From Zygnema cylindricum (Eukaryota > Streptophyta > Zygnematophyceae > Zygnematales > Zygnemataceae): a DNA stretch of 57,440 nt. Under the pieces are notes generated by a model. That model saw only the letters and a program-made list of their open reading frames with translations, was not told the origin of the DNA and did no database searches. Positions 10,248 to 20,466 of the stretch are shown piece after piece. The translations under genes and the position numbers were made by a program. The stretch covers positions 155,825-213,264 of the forward strand of contig JBBHKE010001940.1 of the NCBI GenBank assembly GCA_037447655.1, in the 5' to 3' direction. How positions within the stretch are numbered: the first letter of the stretch is position 1; every line of letters begins with the position of its first letter.

Positions 10248-13200
10248 GTTTATGGGCCTGTCATCAAAAATTCCTATCTTTTCCGGGGATAAGTATGTTT
10301 ATTGGGCGGATATGGTGGAAACACATTTTGAAAATATCAATCTTTTGGATTTATTGGATGGTTCTTTGGATGAATCTGATCCGTCATGGTCTAAGAAAAA
10401 TACGCAAGCTCGTTTTATTTTGAAAGTTTGTATATCTGAGGACTTAGCTATGTCTCTGATTAAAATGAAAAAAGCAATTGATATCTGGGAATCAATTAAA
10501 AGTGATTATGAAAAGGCTAATGTTCAGGAAGAACTTTTATTGGCTGGAAAAATTTGGGACTATAAGTACACTGGCGGTACAATGGCTGAATATTCTAACA
10601 AATTTCGTATTCTTGTAGATGCACATGCTTGTGCCGGTTGGGTATTTCCTCAGTTTCAACAGGCAGCATTGCTCATGCGAGGTCTCCCTCGTAGTATGAA
10701 AGGAGCATCTGACATGCTCAAACAGAAAGATAAAGCTAGCTGGACTTTACAGTTAGCGATCAATATTTTATTAGAGGAGGAAGCTACATCTAACATCCTC
10801 AATGTTGAGCAAGTAGAGGCTTTTAATTCAGAATTTGGAAAGAAAGGTCAATTTAATCAGCAAAGTAATCAGTTTACCCAATTTAGACAGTTTAATCTGG
10901 GGGGAAATAGAAAATCAAACAATGCATGTTTTTATTGTAGTGAGAGAGGTCATGGATACAAATTCTGTCCTAAACTTAAACAAGCTAACGATTCCGGTTT
11001 ATACAGGCCGGGATGGCAACAAAGTCAGTTTTACAAAAGCTTCACGAGGCCTACACCTCGTGGAAATGCACTGTTTTCAGCTTCTTCATCACTCCAAGAC
11101 GAAACTCTGACATTTTCTGAGGAGGACGACACGGATCTATTCGCTATGGCGGCAGCAATGGAAGGCGCAAAGGACCTTGGATGGATTATGGATACAGGAG
11201 GGTCAGCGCATATGTGTTGGAACAAGGCCATCTTCAAAAATCTGAAAGCCACGCCGGAGAAAAATATTTATTATGCTTGTGGAATGAGTGTCCAAACTCG
11301 TGCAATGGGTGATGTGTCCTTGCTAGTTGATGTGGATGGAAAAGCAATTGAAAGGACTCTTCACAATGTCTTATTTGTGCCTGACTTTAAGAAAAATATG
11401 TTTTCTACGTCGTTGGTTGAGAGTAAAGGCTTTGAAGTTAGTTTGAAAAACGGTCGGCAGGTTGTTAGCAAAAACGGCAAGGTTGCAGTTACAGGTACTA
11501 GAGATAGTAGCAAGATGTATCGCATGGATATGGCTAATACAAAAGAAAATGATGTTTTGAACTCCGGTGTTTTGCACTCAGATGAGTTGTGGCATAAAAG
11601 ATTAGGCCATGTCAACTATGATAGTTTGAAGAAAATGGTTGTTGCTGAAAAGATAGAGGGTGTATTAATCATAGATGGGCCGGTCAAGACTTGCGATGGT
11701 TGCGCTTTAGGCAAAATCCACAAATTGCCATTTCCTATGGAGTCTGAGCATCGGTCGACGAAACTTTTACAACAAATTCATTCGGATGTCTTTGGTCCGG
11801 CGAAGGTTCCTTCTGCCGGAGGGATGAAATATATGGTCACCTTCACAGATGATTTCTCCAGGTTTGCAAAAGTTTACTTCATGAAGGAGAAGAGTGAAGT
11901 GTTTGGTCACTTCAAACACTATAAAGCATCGGCTGAAAAACTTCATAATTCATCTATTTTGCAGCTCCGATCGGACAATGGTGGTGAATATACATCAAAA
12001 GAGTTTGAAACCTTTTTACTCGAGGAAGGCATTAGTCATCTATTGACTGTTCCATATTCACCGAAACAAAATGGGGTGTCAGAAAGACTGAATAGAACTC
12101 TCACGGAAAGCTCTAGATCTATGCTCGCAGATAAAATGTGGATCCGAAATTCTGGGCTGAGGCTCTAAATCGTGGAGTTTATATTAAAAATAGGATAGGA
12201 TCCAGATCGGTAGAAAAAACTCCTTACGAAATCTGGACAGGTAGCAAACTAGATGTTAGCCGTTTCAAGGTCTTTGGTAGTCAATGCTATATATTGGATA
12301 CGTCTACAGATAGATGGAAAATGGAACCGAAGGGATTACCGGGTATTCTGTTATGATATGATGATCACTCGAAAGGTTATAGAGTCTTTGTGTTTGAAAG
12401 ACAAAAAATAGTTGTAGCTAGAAACATCATTGTTAAGGATGAACTTGACTCCATAGATTTATTTCACATGACAGAGCAGCAAAAGCAACAAAAAAGTACA
12501 GGAGTATGTCATCTTAGATTGCATGCAGGAAATTGTCCCGCCGATTCCACAAACTCTGGTAATGACTCCGGAAACAGACTCTCTCCAACTTCCTCACCAA
12601 CTTCTGGTCCAGACGGACCAAGATCAGTCAATACACACGGATCGCAACCAGCGCAATCAGGAAGACACGGATCGCAACCAGCGCAATCAGCAAGACACGA
12701 ATCGCAACCAGCGCAATCAGCGCAATCAGCGCAATGCGCGGCATCCGACGATCTCAGCCTCAGAATTTCCGGGGGGAAGAAGATCAAGCGGTCGCCTGCA
12801 AGCAAGCTCTCACTTTGCCTACTCGGCAGTCTCAAGGGAGCCCTTGACCATCCAAGAGGCCTTCTCAACACCAGAGCGGAATCACTGGATTGAGGCAGAA
12901 AAAACGAAATGAAGTCGATCATGGAGGCTCAAACATGGGAGCTCGTGGACCTTCCTCCAGACCGAAAAGCGATCGGCAGCAAATGGGTATTCAAGGTGAA
13001 GTTAAATCCCGATAACACCATTGAACGCTATAAGGCCAGACTTGTGGCAAAGGGGTACAATCAAAAGGAAGGAATCGATTTTGAAGAAACATTTTCTCCG
13101 GTTGTAAGATTTCCAACAATTAGGATTTTGCTGTCCCTAGCTGCTATAGAAGATATGGAAATTCATCAGATGGATGTTAAAACGGCCTTTTTGCATGGAG

Positions 13201-14414
13201 AACTAGAAGAGACCATTTACATGCAGCAACCTGGAAAGTATGTGGAACCAGGAATAGAGCACTTAGTATGCAAGTTGCTAAAATCTTTGTACGGCCTAAA
13301 ACAGGCCCCGAGACAGTGGAATATAAAGCTTGATGAATTCCTGACTAGTCTAGGATTTCAAAGGATAAGTTCTGATCACTCTGTCTACGTTCTAAAGGGT
13401 GAAAATGGGATAGTGTATATAGCGGTATATGTAGATGATTTGCTATTAATTAGCAAATCAATGGCTGAAATTAACAAAATCAAAACTGCTCTAAACTCAC
13501 GGTTCGAGATGAAAGACCTCGATGAGGCAAAATATATTTTGGGTATCCAGGTAGAGAGGGACAAAAATAAGAAAATAATAAAATTTACTCAAAAAAAGGC
13601 TATTGGAAACATGTTAGATGAGTACGGAATGCGGGGGGCAAAAGGATGTTTAACTCCAATGGAGTTTCGGCAGAAGTTAGAGGGAGAAGAGACAGAACCA
13701 GGTGTCATTGTTAGCGAGTACTTAGAATCAGGGGAGAATGATTCAATGGCAATAATACCTTATAGACAGATAGTGGGAAGCTTAATATACTTCATGAACT
13801 GTACCCGTCCTGACATTGCTGCAGCAGTCGGGGTACTGAGTAGGAGTCTAGAAAATCCGAGAAAATCTGATCTGGATGCAGCAAAGAGAGTCTTAAGATA
13901 TTTGGCAGGAACTAAAGATCTCAAACTCACTCTAGGCGGAGGAGAAGTCAAGCGGCAAACATGGAGTGATGCAAGCTATGGCGACATGCCAAGCCCGAAA
14001 TCTACCACAGGATTCGTTCTACAAGTTGGGAACGGTACTTGCTGCTGGAGCAGCAAACTTCAAAAGGTGACAGCACAGTCGACAATGGAGTCGGAATATA
14101 TGGCAGCAAGCTCGGCCCTCAAAGACCTCTTATGGGTAAAATCCATGTTACAAGAACTAGGATACATGCAAGTTGGTCCGCAGGTGATCTGGTGTGATAA
14201 CCAGGCTGCCATTGCCATTGCTTCTAACCCGAGTCATCACTTCAAAAGCAAGCACATGGATGTACGATTACACTTTGTAATAGAAAAAGTGTTCTCTAGA
14301 GTGATTAAATTATGTTACTTACCAGATGCAAAAATGATTGCTTGTATGCTCACTAAAGCTCTTTCTGCTCCTAAGCTGAAGTATTGTAGGGAAGCAGTGG
14401 GATTAAGTGAATAG
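10189..14414 (+). pseudogene. Copia gag-pol polyprotein, nearly complete but interrupted
   Basis: Gag starts at 10189 inside the LTR, or at the alternative ATG at 10252 just past it. Domains in order: gag; CCHC knuckle CFYCSERGHGYKFC (10927 on); protease DTG (11190 region); HHCC finger and integrase core with RSDNGGEY (11950 region); reverse transcriptase with YVDD (13429 region); RNase H; stop at 14414. Lesions: frame change near 12135, in-frame stop at 12354-12356, frame changes near 12500 and 12900. The RT-RNase H frame from 12909 to the end is open for 501 codons. The few lesions fit a fairly young insertion. Confidence 0.93.
12640..12750 (+). repeat. 27-bp tandem repeat in the gag-pol linker
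   Basis: About three 27-bp units (GACACGGATCGCAACCAGCGCAATCAG-like), then 9-bp half units. In the frame that continues pol they read as DTDRNQRNQ repeats, a hydrophilic linker between integrase and RT. The frame changes nearby may come from slippage in this area. Confidence 0.75.
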
Positions 14415-14490
14415 CTAATTGCTATACTGCTATGCTCCGATACTGCGCTAGTTTATCACCGCAGCTGCGCTGGTATACTGATTCTAAAGC

Positions 14491-14500
14491 TTTAGGGGAG
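14491..14500 (+). other. Polypurine tract of Copia element 2
   Basis: TTTAGGGGAG directly before the TG of the 3' LTR. It is nearly the same G-rich core (AGGGGAG) as in element 1. Confidence 0.85.
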
Positions 14501-15331
14501 TGTTGTCCTTTTGGAAAGCTTTCAGTCTCAGAGCAGCGCAGCAGCATAGCAACTATACAAACAGCAGCGCAGCTGCTATACGGAAGAGCAGCGCAGCTGC
14601 TATACAGCAGAGCTGCGCAGCAGCAGAGCAGCGCAGCAGCGAAGCTGCGACACAGACAGGACAAACGCAGCTGCGGTTACTTTGGATAAGATCCGTACGG
14701 ACAACGCAGCAGCTACTATCTTGGATATGATTCGGTGCAGGACACCGCAGCCGCGGGTGATGTAAATGTGATCCGGTATGGGACAACGCAGCTGCGATTG
14801 ATATGAATCTAGTCAACAGACGACATTCATAATAGTATCACAAGTGACTTAGCCGACAAGTATTTGTACAAACACTTAATCTAGATTCTGAGTAATATTG
14901 ACAGTACAATGATAGATTGGGTTGGCACGATGAAGGACACGTAGATCTCAGTAGGTGGGTTGATTTTGAACGTACCTCTCAGGTACACTGTTATTGGCGG
15001 TAGAACACCGAAAGTATAAGACTTAGGACTTAGAGCATTTTTATGTATCCAGACTTCTAAGTAGTAAAACTGCAGACAGTTTTTGGGAAACTTCTGAGTA
15101 TTATATCTTGAGTGTTGTTGGGTCAATTGTGCTGAAACTTTGGGAGTTGTCAGTGTTTATGCTACTCTATATTTTGATAGAGTTTTGTGAGATTTGGATG
15201 CTTGTATAAGAATTAGTGAGCACTTAAGAACAGCTGGTTGGTAGGATTCTTGATAGCTTTTGACAGTGTATCATGTCTACTTCTACTACTACTGCTGCTC
15301 CTCCACCTGCACCGGTGGTTGTAGAACAACA
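14501..15331 (+). mobile_element. Copia element 2, 3' LTR
   Basis: An 831-bp copy of the 5' LTR with a few substitutions and small indels. It includes the ATG in frame with the first 20 gag residues, which here run into flanking DNA after ACAACA. Confidence 0.9.
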
Positions 15332-16010
15332 CCGTAGTGTACGGATATTGAGAACACGACAACGTGGCGTGACCTTGATTTTGTCTGGCCGTTTTTCATA
15401 TCATTACAACCACGCGAAATACAACAAGTAGGATTTTACCACGTGTCTCTTTTTATTACATCAAAATCGGAACATGACAAAGCCAATCAAAACTCAAATA
15501 ACTCAACAGCTCACGATCTTACACAAAACCAATCGACGATCAATTATTGTTGTCCCCAAAGACGCAAATCAAAACTCAAAACACTCAACGGCTCAAGATC
15601 TTACACAAAAAAATTGACGATCAATTATCGTTATCACTAGAGACAAATGCGACTACAATGCTTTTATTTTTTAGAATCAAAAAGGGCAAAGCAAAAAGAA
15701 ACACGAAAAGTAAAAACAAATCCATACACAATCCGCCTAAAAAAACCACATCTTTCCGTACAGCTTGTGCTATCAAACGATGATGACGAGGGGGAGTACA
15801 ATTTGTACGCCAACCACAAGTCACAAGCATGTTTCCCCTTCACATCAAATCGCACGTGTAGACATCATTTTAGTGGATATCTATACAATCCTTGTTCGCG
15901 AGGCCGTTTCGACGTAAGAAAAAAAGAAATGAACTTCTCGCTTTTAGAAAACCACATCTCCCAAATAACGCGTATTGGAATACGCATTCTCACTACTTCC
16001 CGCTTCCCAC
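15332..16010. other. Intergenic upstream of a small secreted-protein ORF
   Basis: No gene is seen. Short open frames here lack any recognisable domain. The segment is likely the upstream region of the transcription unit beginning near 16.04 kb. Confidence 0.5.
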
Positions 16011-16011
16011 C

Positions 16012-16019
16012 TATATATT
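16012..16019 (+). promoter_or_regulatory. TATA box
   Basis: TATATATT in CCACCTATATATTTCC, followed after ~30 bp by a start region and an 80-base CT-rich leader to the ATG at 16120. This is a classical plant core promoter layout. Confidence 0.65.
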
Positions 16020-16119
16020 TCCTTCTCTGACTCATCTTTCAACCGACTTATCACTCACCCTTTCACTCTCCTCCTCTCTCTCTCTTTCTCTCTCAAAACT
16101 CTCGAAAAAAAAGGCAGCC

Positions 16120-16413
16120 ATGGCTTTCCCCTCCTTCTCCCTCTTTTTAGCTCTCCTACTCCCCACCGTCTGTTGGTATTTTGCGAGTTCAGGTGATGCC
16201 TATTGTACTACAAAATCGGGGCGATATATTGGCGTGACGTCACTAGACGACCTGTATGGAATCTTACAGACGATTCCAAAAACTATTTACTCTACCAGTG
16301 AACAGAATCGGCGTGCGACCAAAAGCAGTGGAACAGAGACACGTGGCATCATTTCATTTGACCACGCATCATCAAGCATTTCATTGCACAGAGGCTTACA
16401 CAGGCAGAGATAG
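16120..16413 (+). CDS. Small putative secreted protein or orphan first exon
   Basis: The ATG lies in a strong plant context (GGCAGCCATGGC) after a TATA box and CT-rich leader. The first ~20 residues (MAFPSFSLFLALLLPTVCWY) form a clear signal peptide. The open frame gives 97 residues with no known domain. A GT donor follows CAG at 16192, near the end of the signal peptide, exactly where the neighbouring root-cap gene also splices after its signal peptide. The ORF could therefore be a first exon whose downstream exons are lost or unrecognised. Composition downstream of the donor does not look strongly coding. Confidence 0.45.
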   Translation: MAFPSFSLFLALLLPTVCWYFASSGDAYCTTKSGRYIGVTSLDDLYGILQTIPKTIYSTSEQNRRATKSSGTETRGIISFDHASSSISLHRGLHRQR

Positions 16414-16429
16414 CTATGTAGCAAACAAA

Positions 16430-18250
16430 GTCAATCAGAAATGCATCTCACAAACACATTACATTCATAAAATTCAAGGAATTCAAACATGACATTTATT
16501 CTGAGTCTTTATGTACAAAGAGATAGATAATATTAGAATAGGGAGGATGATTCAGCTTTATTAGAGTAGAAAGTTCAGGGAACAAATGTACTTTGTTGTC
16601 CTATTTTATTAATCGAATCCAAGCTGTCTAAACCGACCTCTCTTTGATCTACCTATCTATGCCTTCTCCCTTCTCTAATCTAACCACTGTGATTCTCTAA
16701 GGTCCACCTTAGCGGTGTATGGTTGGGACGCGACTACTTTAGCCTAAGGCCACAAGCTACGGTGATTGTCCCACACTAATAAGTTATGGGCCCACCAAAG
16801 TGTGGCCTAGAGAGTTCAACCGTTTAGATCTACAAATGAGGAGATGTAGGGCCAGGGAGGCCAGCGAATGGAGGAGTCCAAGAATCGTGTCAATTGACGA
16901 TGCGAAGTCGACTCCCACGAGTGCTGCATTAGCACCATACCAAACAGAGGATCTGAAAGTGTTTGTGAGGGATCTAGGCAAAGATACAGGACTATACATA
17001 TCCTCCCCGACAAAGCCTACAATGGACCAGGTCACACGGGTGACACAGTCATAGGAGATAGTGAGGAGGGAGCATGCAAGGAAGATAGATTAGGAAACGA
17101 GCGTAGGTGATGTCACATAATGGAGCATCCCAAGCTCAAATCCACATATGTCAAACAGATTCCATGAGTTATTTCTCTCAAGAATTAAACATGCTCAAAA
17201 CTCACCTATCATCTCCTATGGGGCTAGGACGCCCATCACACCATTAATCACCCACATTGTTCACACATTTCTAACAACTCAGTCTGCGACCATACTTACC
17301 GTGTTGGCTGAGAAGGATTTGGGACCCTCGAGGAGCGAGGTGGCCAAGCAGTCGTAGGTCAAGAGCGACGGCAACGAGTCACACCAACATGTGGACTCTA
17401 GCAGCTTTCTGTATGCAAGAGCAACCAGAAAAGGAGAAACATGAGAAACAGACAGGGTCAGAAATCAAACTAACATTTGTAAACCTTGTGAAACTCCTAC
17501 GAAAGAGAAAAGACGACTCTCTCATCTCAATGAGGAGCGTCACATCGCAGCACGTAAGAAAGCATACCAAGGAGCATACCATAGATCCAAAATTAGCAAC
17601 AAACGAGGGCACAAGCATCACAGGACTCAACGGAGCGCAATGGCCCATGTCAACGACAAAGGCGGATAGGCTTACCAATCGAGATGTGTTGATCGCAGCC
17701 GAGAAGTTGCAAATGGAGAAGGCTCCAATCGGGTTGGGTGGATACAGATGAGGAAAATGCAGTCAGATAAAGACAAAGACCTCAACATCACCAACAACAA
17801 GTTTATCTCAGCAATAGATTAGCAGAAAAGCAAAACTGAGCAGCCTTTGCTTAGCAGGAGACATCAACGACTCTCATTGAATGAAGTTCGTGATGTGCAT
17901 AGAGATAGTGGGAGGAAAAAAAAGAAGGGGAATGAAATCAACACACATGAAAGGAGTTGCTGTCCACTAAACAAGTTGAGATGGCTCCACCAGATCAAGG
18001 AGCATCAACAAATTCCGCCACCCTCACCTCCACTCAAAGATTCTCGTGCGGAATCAAACAAATCAGAATTTGTAGACCTCAAACAACAACGACATGCCAA
18101 TTTAGATTAGTCAATCGTCCGGTAAGTAATTCAAAAATATCAATTAGCAATTACACAAGTAGACATTGAATATAATTCAGTAGAAGCTTGTAGCTTTTAA
18201 TAATTTTCCTTTGGATGAATGTTACAAAGACATGGACTTTTCAATAAAGT
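16430..18250. other. Unclassified region with several short ORFs
   Basis: Plus-strand open frames at 16800-17054, 17148-17357, 17389-17751 and 17847-18110 encode charged peptides without a family I can name. Base use differs from the AT-rich surroundings, being purine-rich on the plus strand. It may be the body of a decayed mobile element, but no terminal repeats or enzyme motifs were found. Confidence 0.3.
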
Positions 18251-19160
18251 CAATTCTATTCTATTCTTGTCCCTTTCTGAATGTCTGAATTGCTGTTATT
18301 AGTTGATGGATGAAGAGTATATAGATTTTGTCCACTCTGAGTGCTTTTGTACTTTAATGCAATGTGCCTACATAAAACACTCCTCTAATGTGGTCCAATG
18401 AAACAGTATTTACGCATGCTTTTCATATGAACCTGTATAATTGCGATTGCATGATTGCCTATCGTTCATCTGCACGTGGTCCAAGGTTCCACGATGTGAC
18501 AATGGTCACACAAAATTGCCGATATTCGATATCGCCCAAAATCGCACATAAAGCTAATACCTATGCTGCTTGATTTCTCTTGAAATTCTATAAGAAGATA
18601 AAAAAATCTATAAGAAGATGTTTTCAACGTTATAAGTTGTTGACCATTTTTGAAAATTCTTAGGGTTTGGAGCATGAAATTTCAAAAGGTTGTAAAATAG
18701 AAAAAAATGCTCTACTTAGTGGTCACGGTTTGCTGAACTGAAAATGCTTATGGTTTGCTTTTCAAAAAGTCAAAAATTATTCTGTTCGTTTTTGCTAAAT
18801 TTTGATCTTGTACTTCTGGTCTTACAGTGTAAGACTGTTTTTTGAAGTGTAAATGAGTGCTGCGCTGTCCGGATTTTTGGGTACTTACGAACGAGTGTGA
18901 TACGTGATATGACATACTATAAACCATATGCAGAATAATACTATAGACTAAATGCAGTAGAATACTATATTGTTTACAGTACTAAAGTAAAGCCATATTA
19001 TGAATTTAAATATATATTGGCGATAACAAATCGTCTTGGCGCGATATATCGGCCACCCTTGCTGTTCAATTACAAATAATGTCGATAACTGGAGTTTTCG
19101 CGTTAGGAAAATTTCGGATACACCACCAATTTTTAGAATGGACGAGAGATCGTACTTACC
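18251..19160. other. Intergenic, no gene seen
   Basis: AT-rich sequence with no supported gene, RNA or repeat structure. Confidence 0.5.
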
Positions 19161-19169
19161 ATTCACTGC

Positions 19170-19690
19170 ATAAAATCCACAATGACACGGGCAATTGATC
19201 CCATGTGGTGTACGGCTTTCATGACAAAATGTCCTGTACAGTCTTTTTGCCCGAGGTGTCCGCACTACAAACAAAATCCTGGAACGTGGGTGAGGAGCCA
19301 CCGACATGGAAGAGGCTGCGGGCGGCCAGGTGTCAGCAACTGGAGTTACAGATGTGGCCGCCCGGGTGAAGCTGAAGAGACGATCACGACTCGCGGGTTC
19401 CCCGCCATCAAAATTTACCGGCCGATAGACGGTCAAGATGGGATTCTAATCGTACGGCAAATGTCAGAAATTGTTTTCTCTCTCTACCCGTGAATGCAGG
19501 ACGCGGAACGTTTCGCCAAACATTGTACAGAATCTACTGGTTTGTCCACGTTTGAAAAAGCGATGTCCAGCGTGGCAAATCATGATAAACTATCTCCGCT
19601 CCATCATCCCGGTTTTTCCGGTCATCGGAAATGTGCGAAAAACTGTGCAAACGCTGTAATCTGGTACCTCGTAATGTATGCGTATCGTAT
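19170..19690. other. GC-richer island, possible decayed exon
   Basis: This segment is much richer in G+C than its flanks and is open in more than one frame on both strands. A minus-strand frame ends at a good donor (GTAAGTAC near 19160). A plus-strand frame from 19182 is cysteine-rich (CPVQSFCPRC). Neither matches a family I recognise, and the two strands cannot be separated by eye. Confidence 0.25.
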
Positions 19691-20466
19691 GTGTTGGTAG
19701 CAATAATGTGCATATGCTAAGGGCTTTACCAGGTATAGCGTTTTCATGCGTTTTCGCACTTTTGATGTATGATTGCAAGGACGTTTAAAGTTTTTACACG
19801 CTTCTCCCTGGCCAATGAAATGACTCGAGTCAATCTTCTGGGCCAGTAAGAGCTTCGACGTGGCCATTAACACCAACAAAAAATACGATTTCGCGAAGAA
19901 CAAAAATATATGAAAATCCTTCTTTCTACGGGCGCTTTACGCGTCTCGAAGTTTTGTAAAACATCAAATCCTAAGTTTGGCGAATCACAATTTGACAGTT
20001 TGCTCTTTGCGCTGACGAAAAAGGTTTCCTAAACTTGTTATCGGGCATTTTCCGTATTCTTTTCTGAATTCGTTCCCCAAAAGTACACGCGTACGGACAA
20101 CAAACGGTGCGCCCGACATGCCCCGCCCCGCGAGTCGTTTTTTTCGTTCAGATCGTTGCAACTGTCCCGAAACTTTGGCCCTAGGGAGGTCGCAATCCTT
20201 TTTCAACCGTACGGAACTGCTGAAGAACGTGTCGCTAGGCGACAAAACAAGCGTACATTTGCTCGTCCCGTTTCCCCGTCCGTACGGCTATTCTTTGCCG
20301 CCACACGAGTACAAATAAAACGAACGCCGCCGGGAAACAGAACAGCAGCGACACCGCCTCTCTATCGCCTTTCTCCTCCGACTCTTCCACTTTTCGCTTC
20401 CTCGCTTCCCTCCCTCTTTTACTTTCTTTCCACCCGCTCCTTCTACCTTTTTACGCTTTCCTCAAC
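19691..20466. promoter_or_regulatory. Upstream region of root-cap gene 1
   Basis: It contains several GTACGG motifs (20092, 20209 and 20281 areas), a weak TATA-like ACAAATAAAA at 20311, and a strongly pyrimidine-rich leader from about 20350 to the ATG. The leader resembles the CT-rich leader of the ORF at 16120. Confidence 0.45.

Larger units (their letters stand above)
9409..15331 (+). mobile_element. Copia element 2, complete with two LTRs
   Basis: A full-length Ty1/Copia element: LTRs at 9409-10247 and 14501-15331, gag-pol between, polypurine tract before the 3' LTR. Flanking 5-mers are CCGTT (9404-9408) and CCGTA (15332-15336), a likely target duplication with one later substitution. LTR ends are TGTTGT and ACAACA, a perfect 6-bp inverted repeat. 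It lies 38 bp from the edge of the PIF-type MITE. Confidence 0.92.

Noticed and set aside
18948-19436. 162-codon minus-strand frame as a gene
   Set aside because: Its C-terminal third is AT-rich intron-like sequence after a splice-donor-like site, and no family is recognised; kept only as a possible decayed exon.
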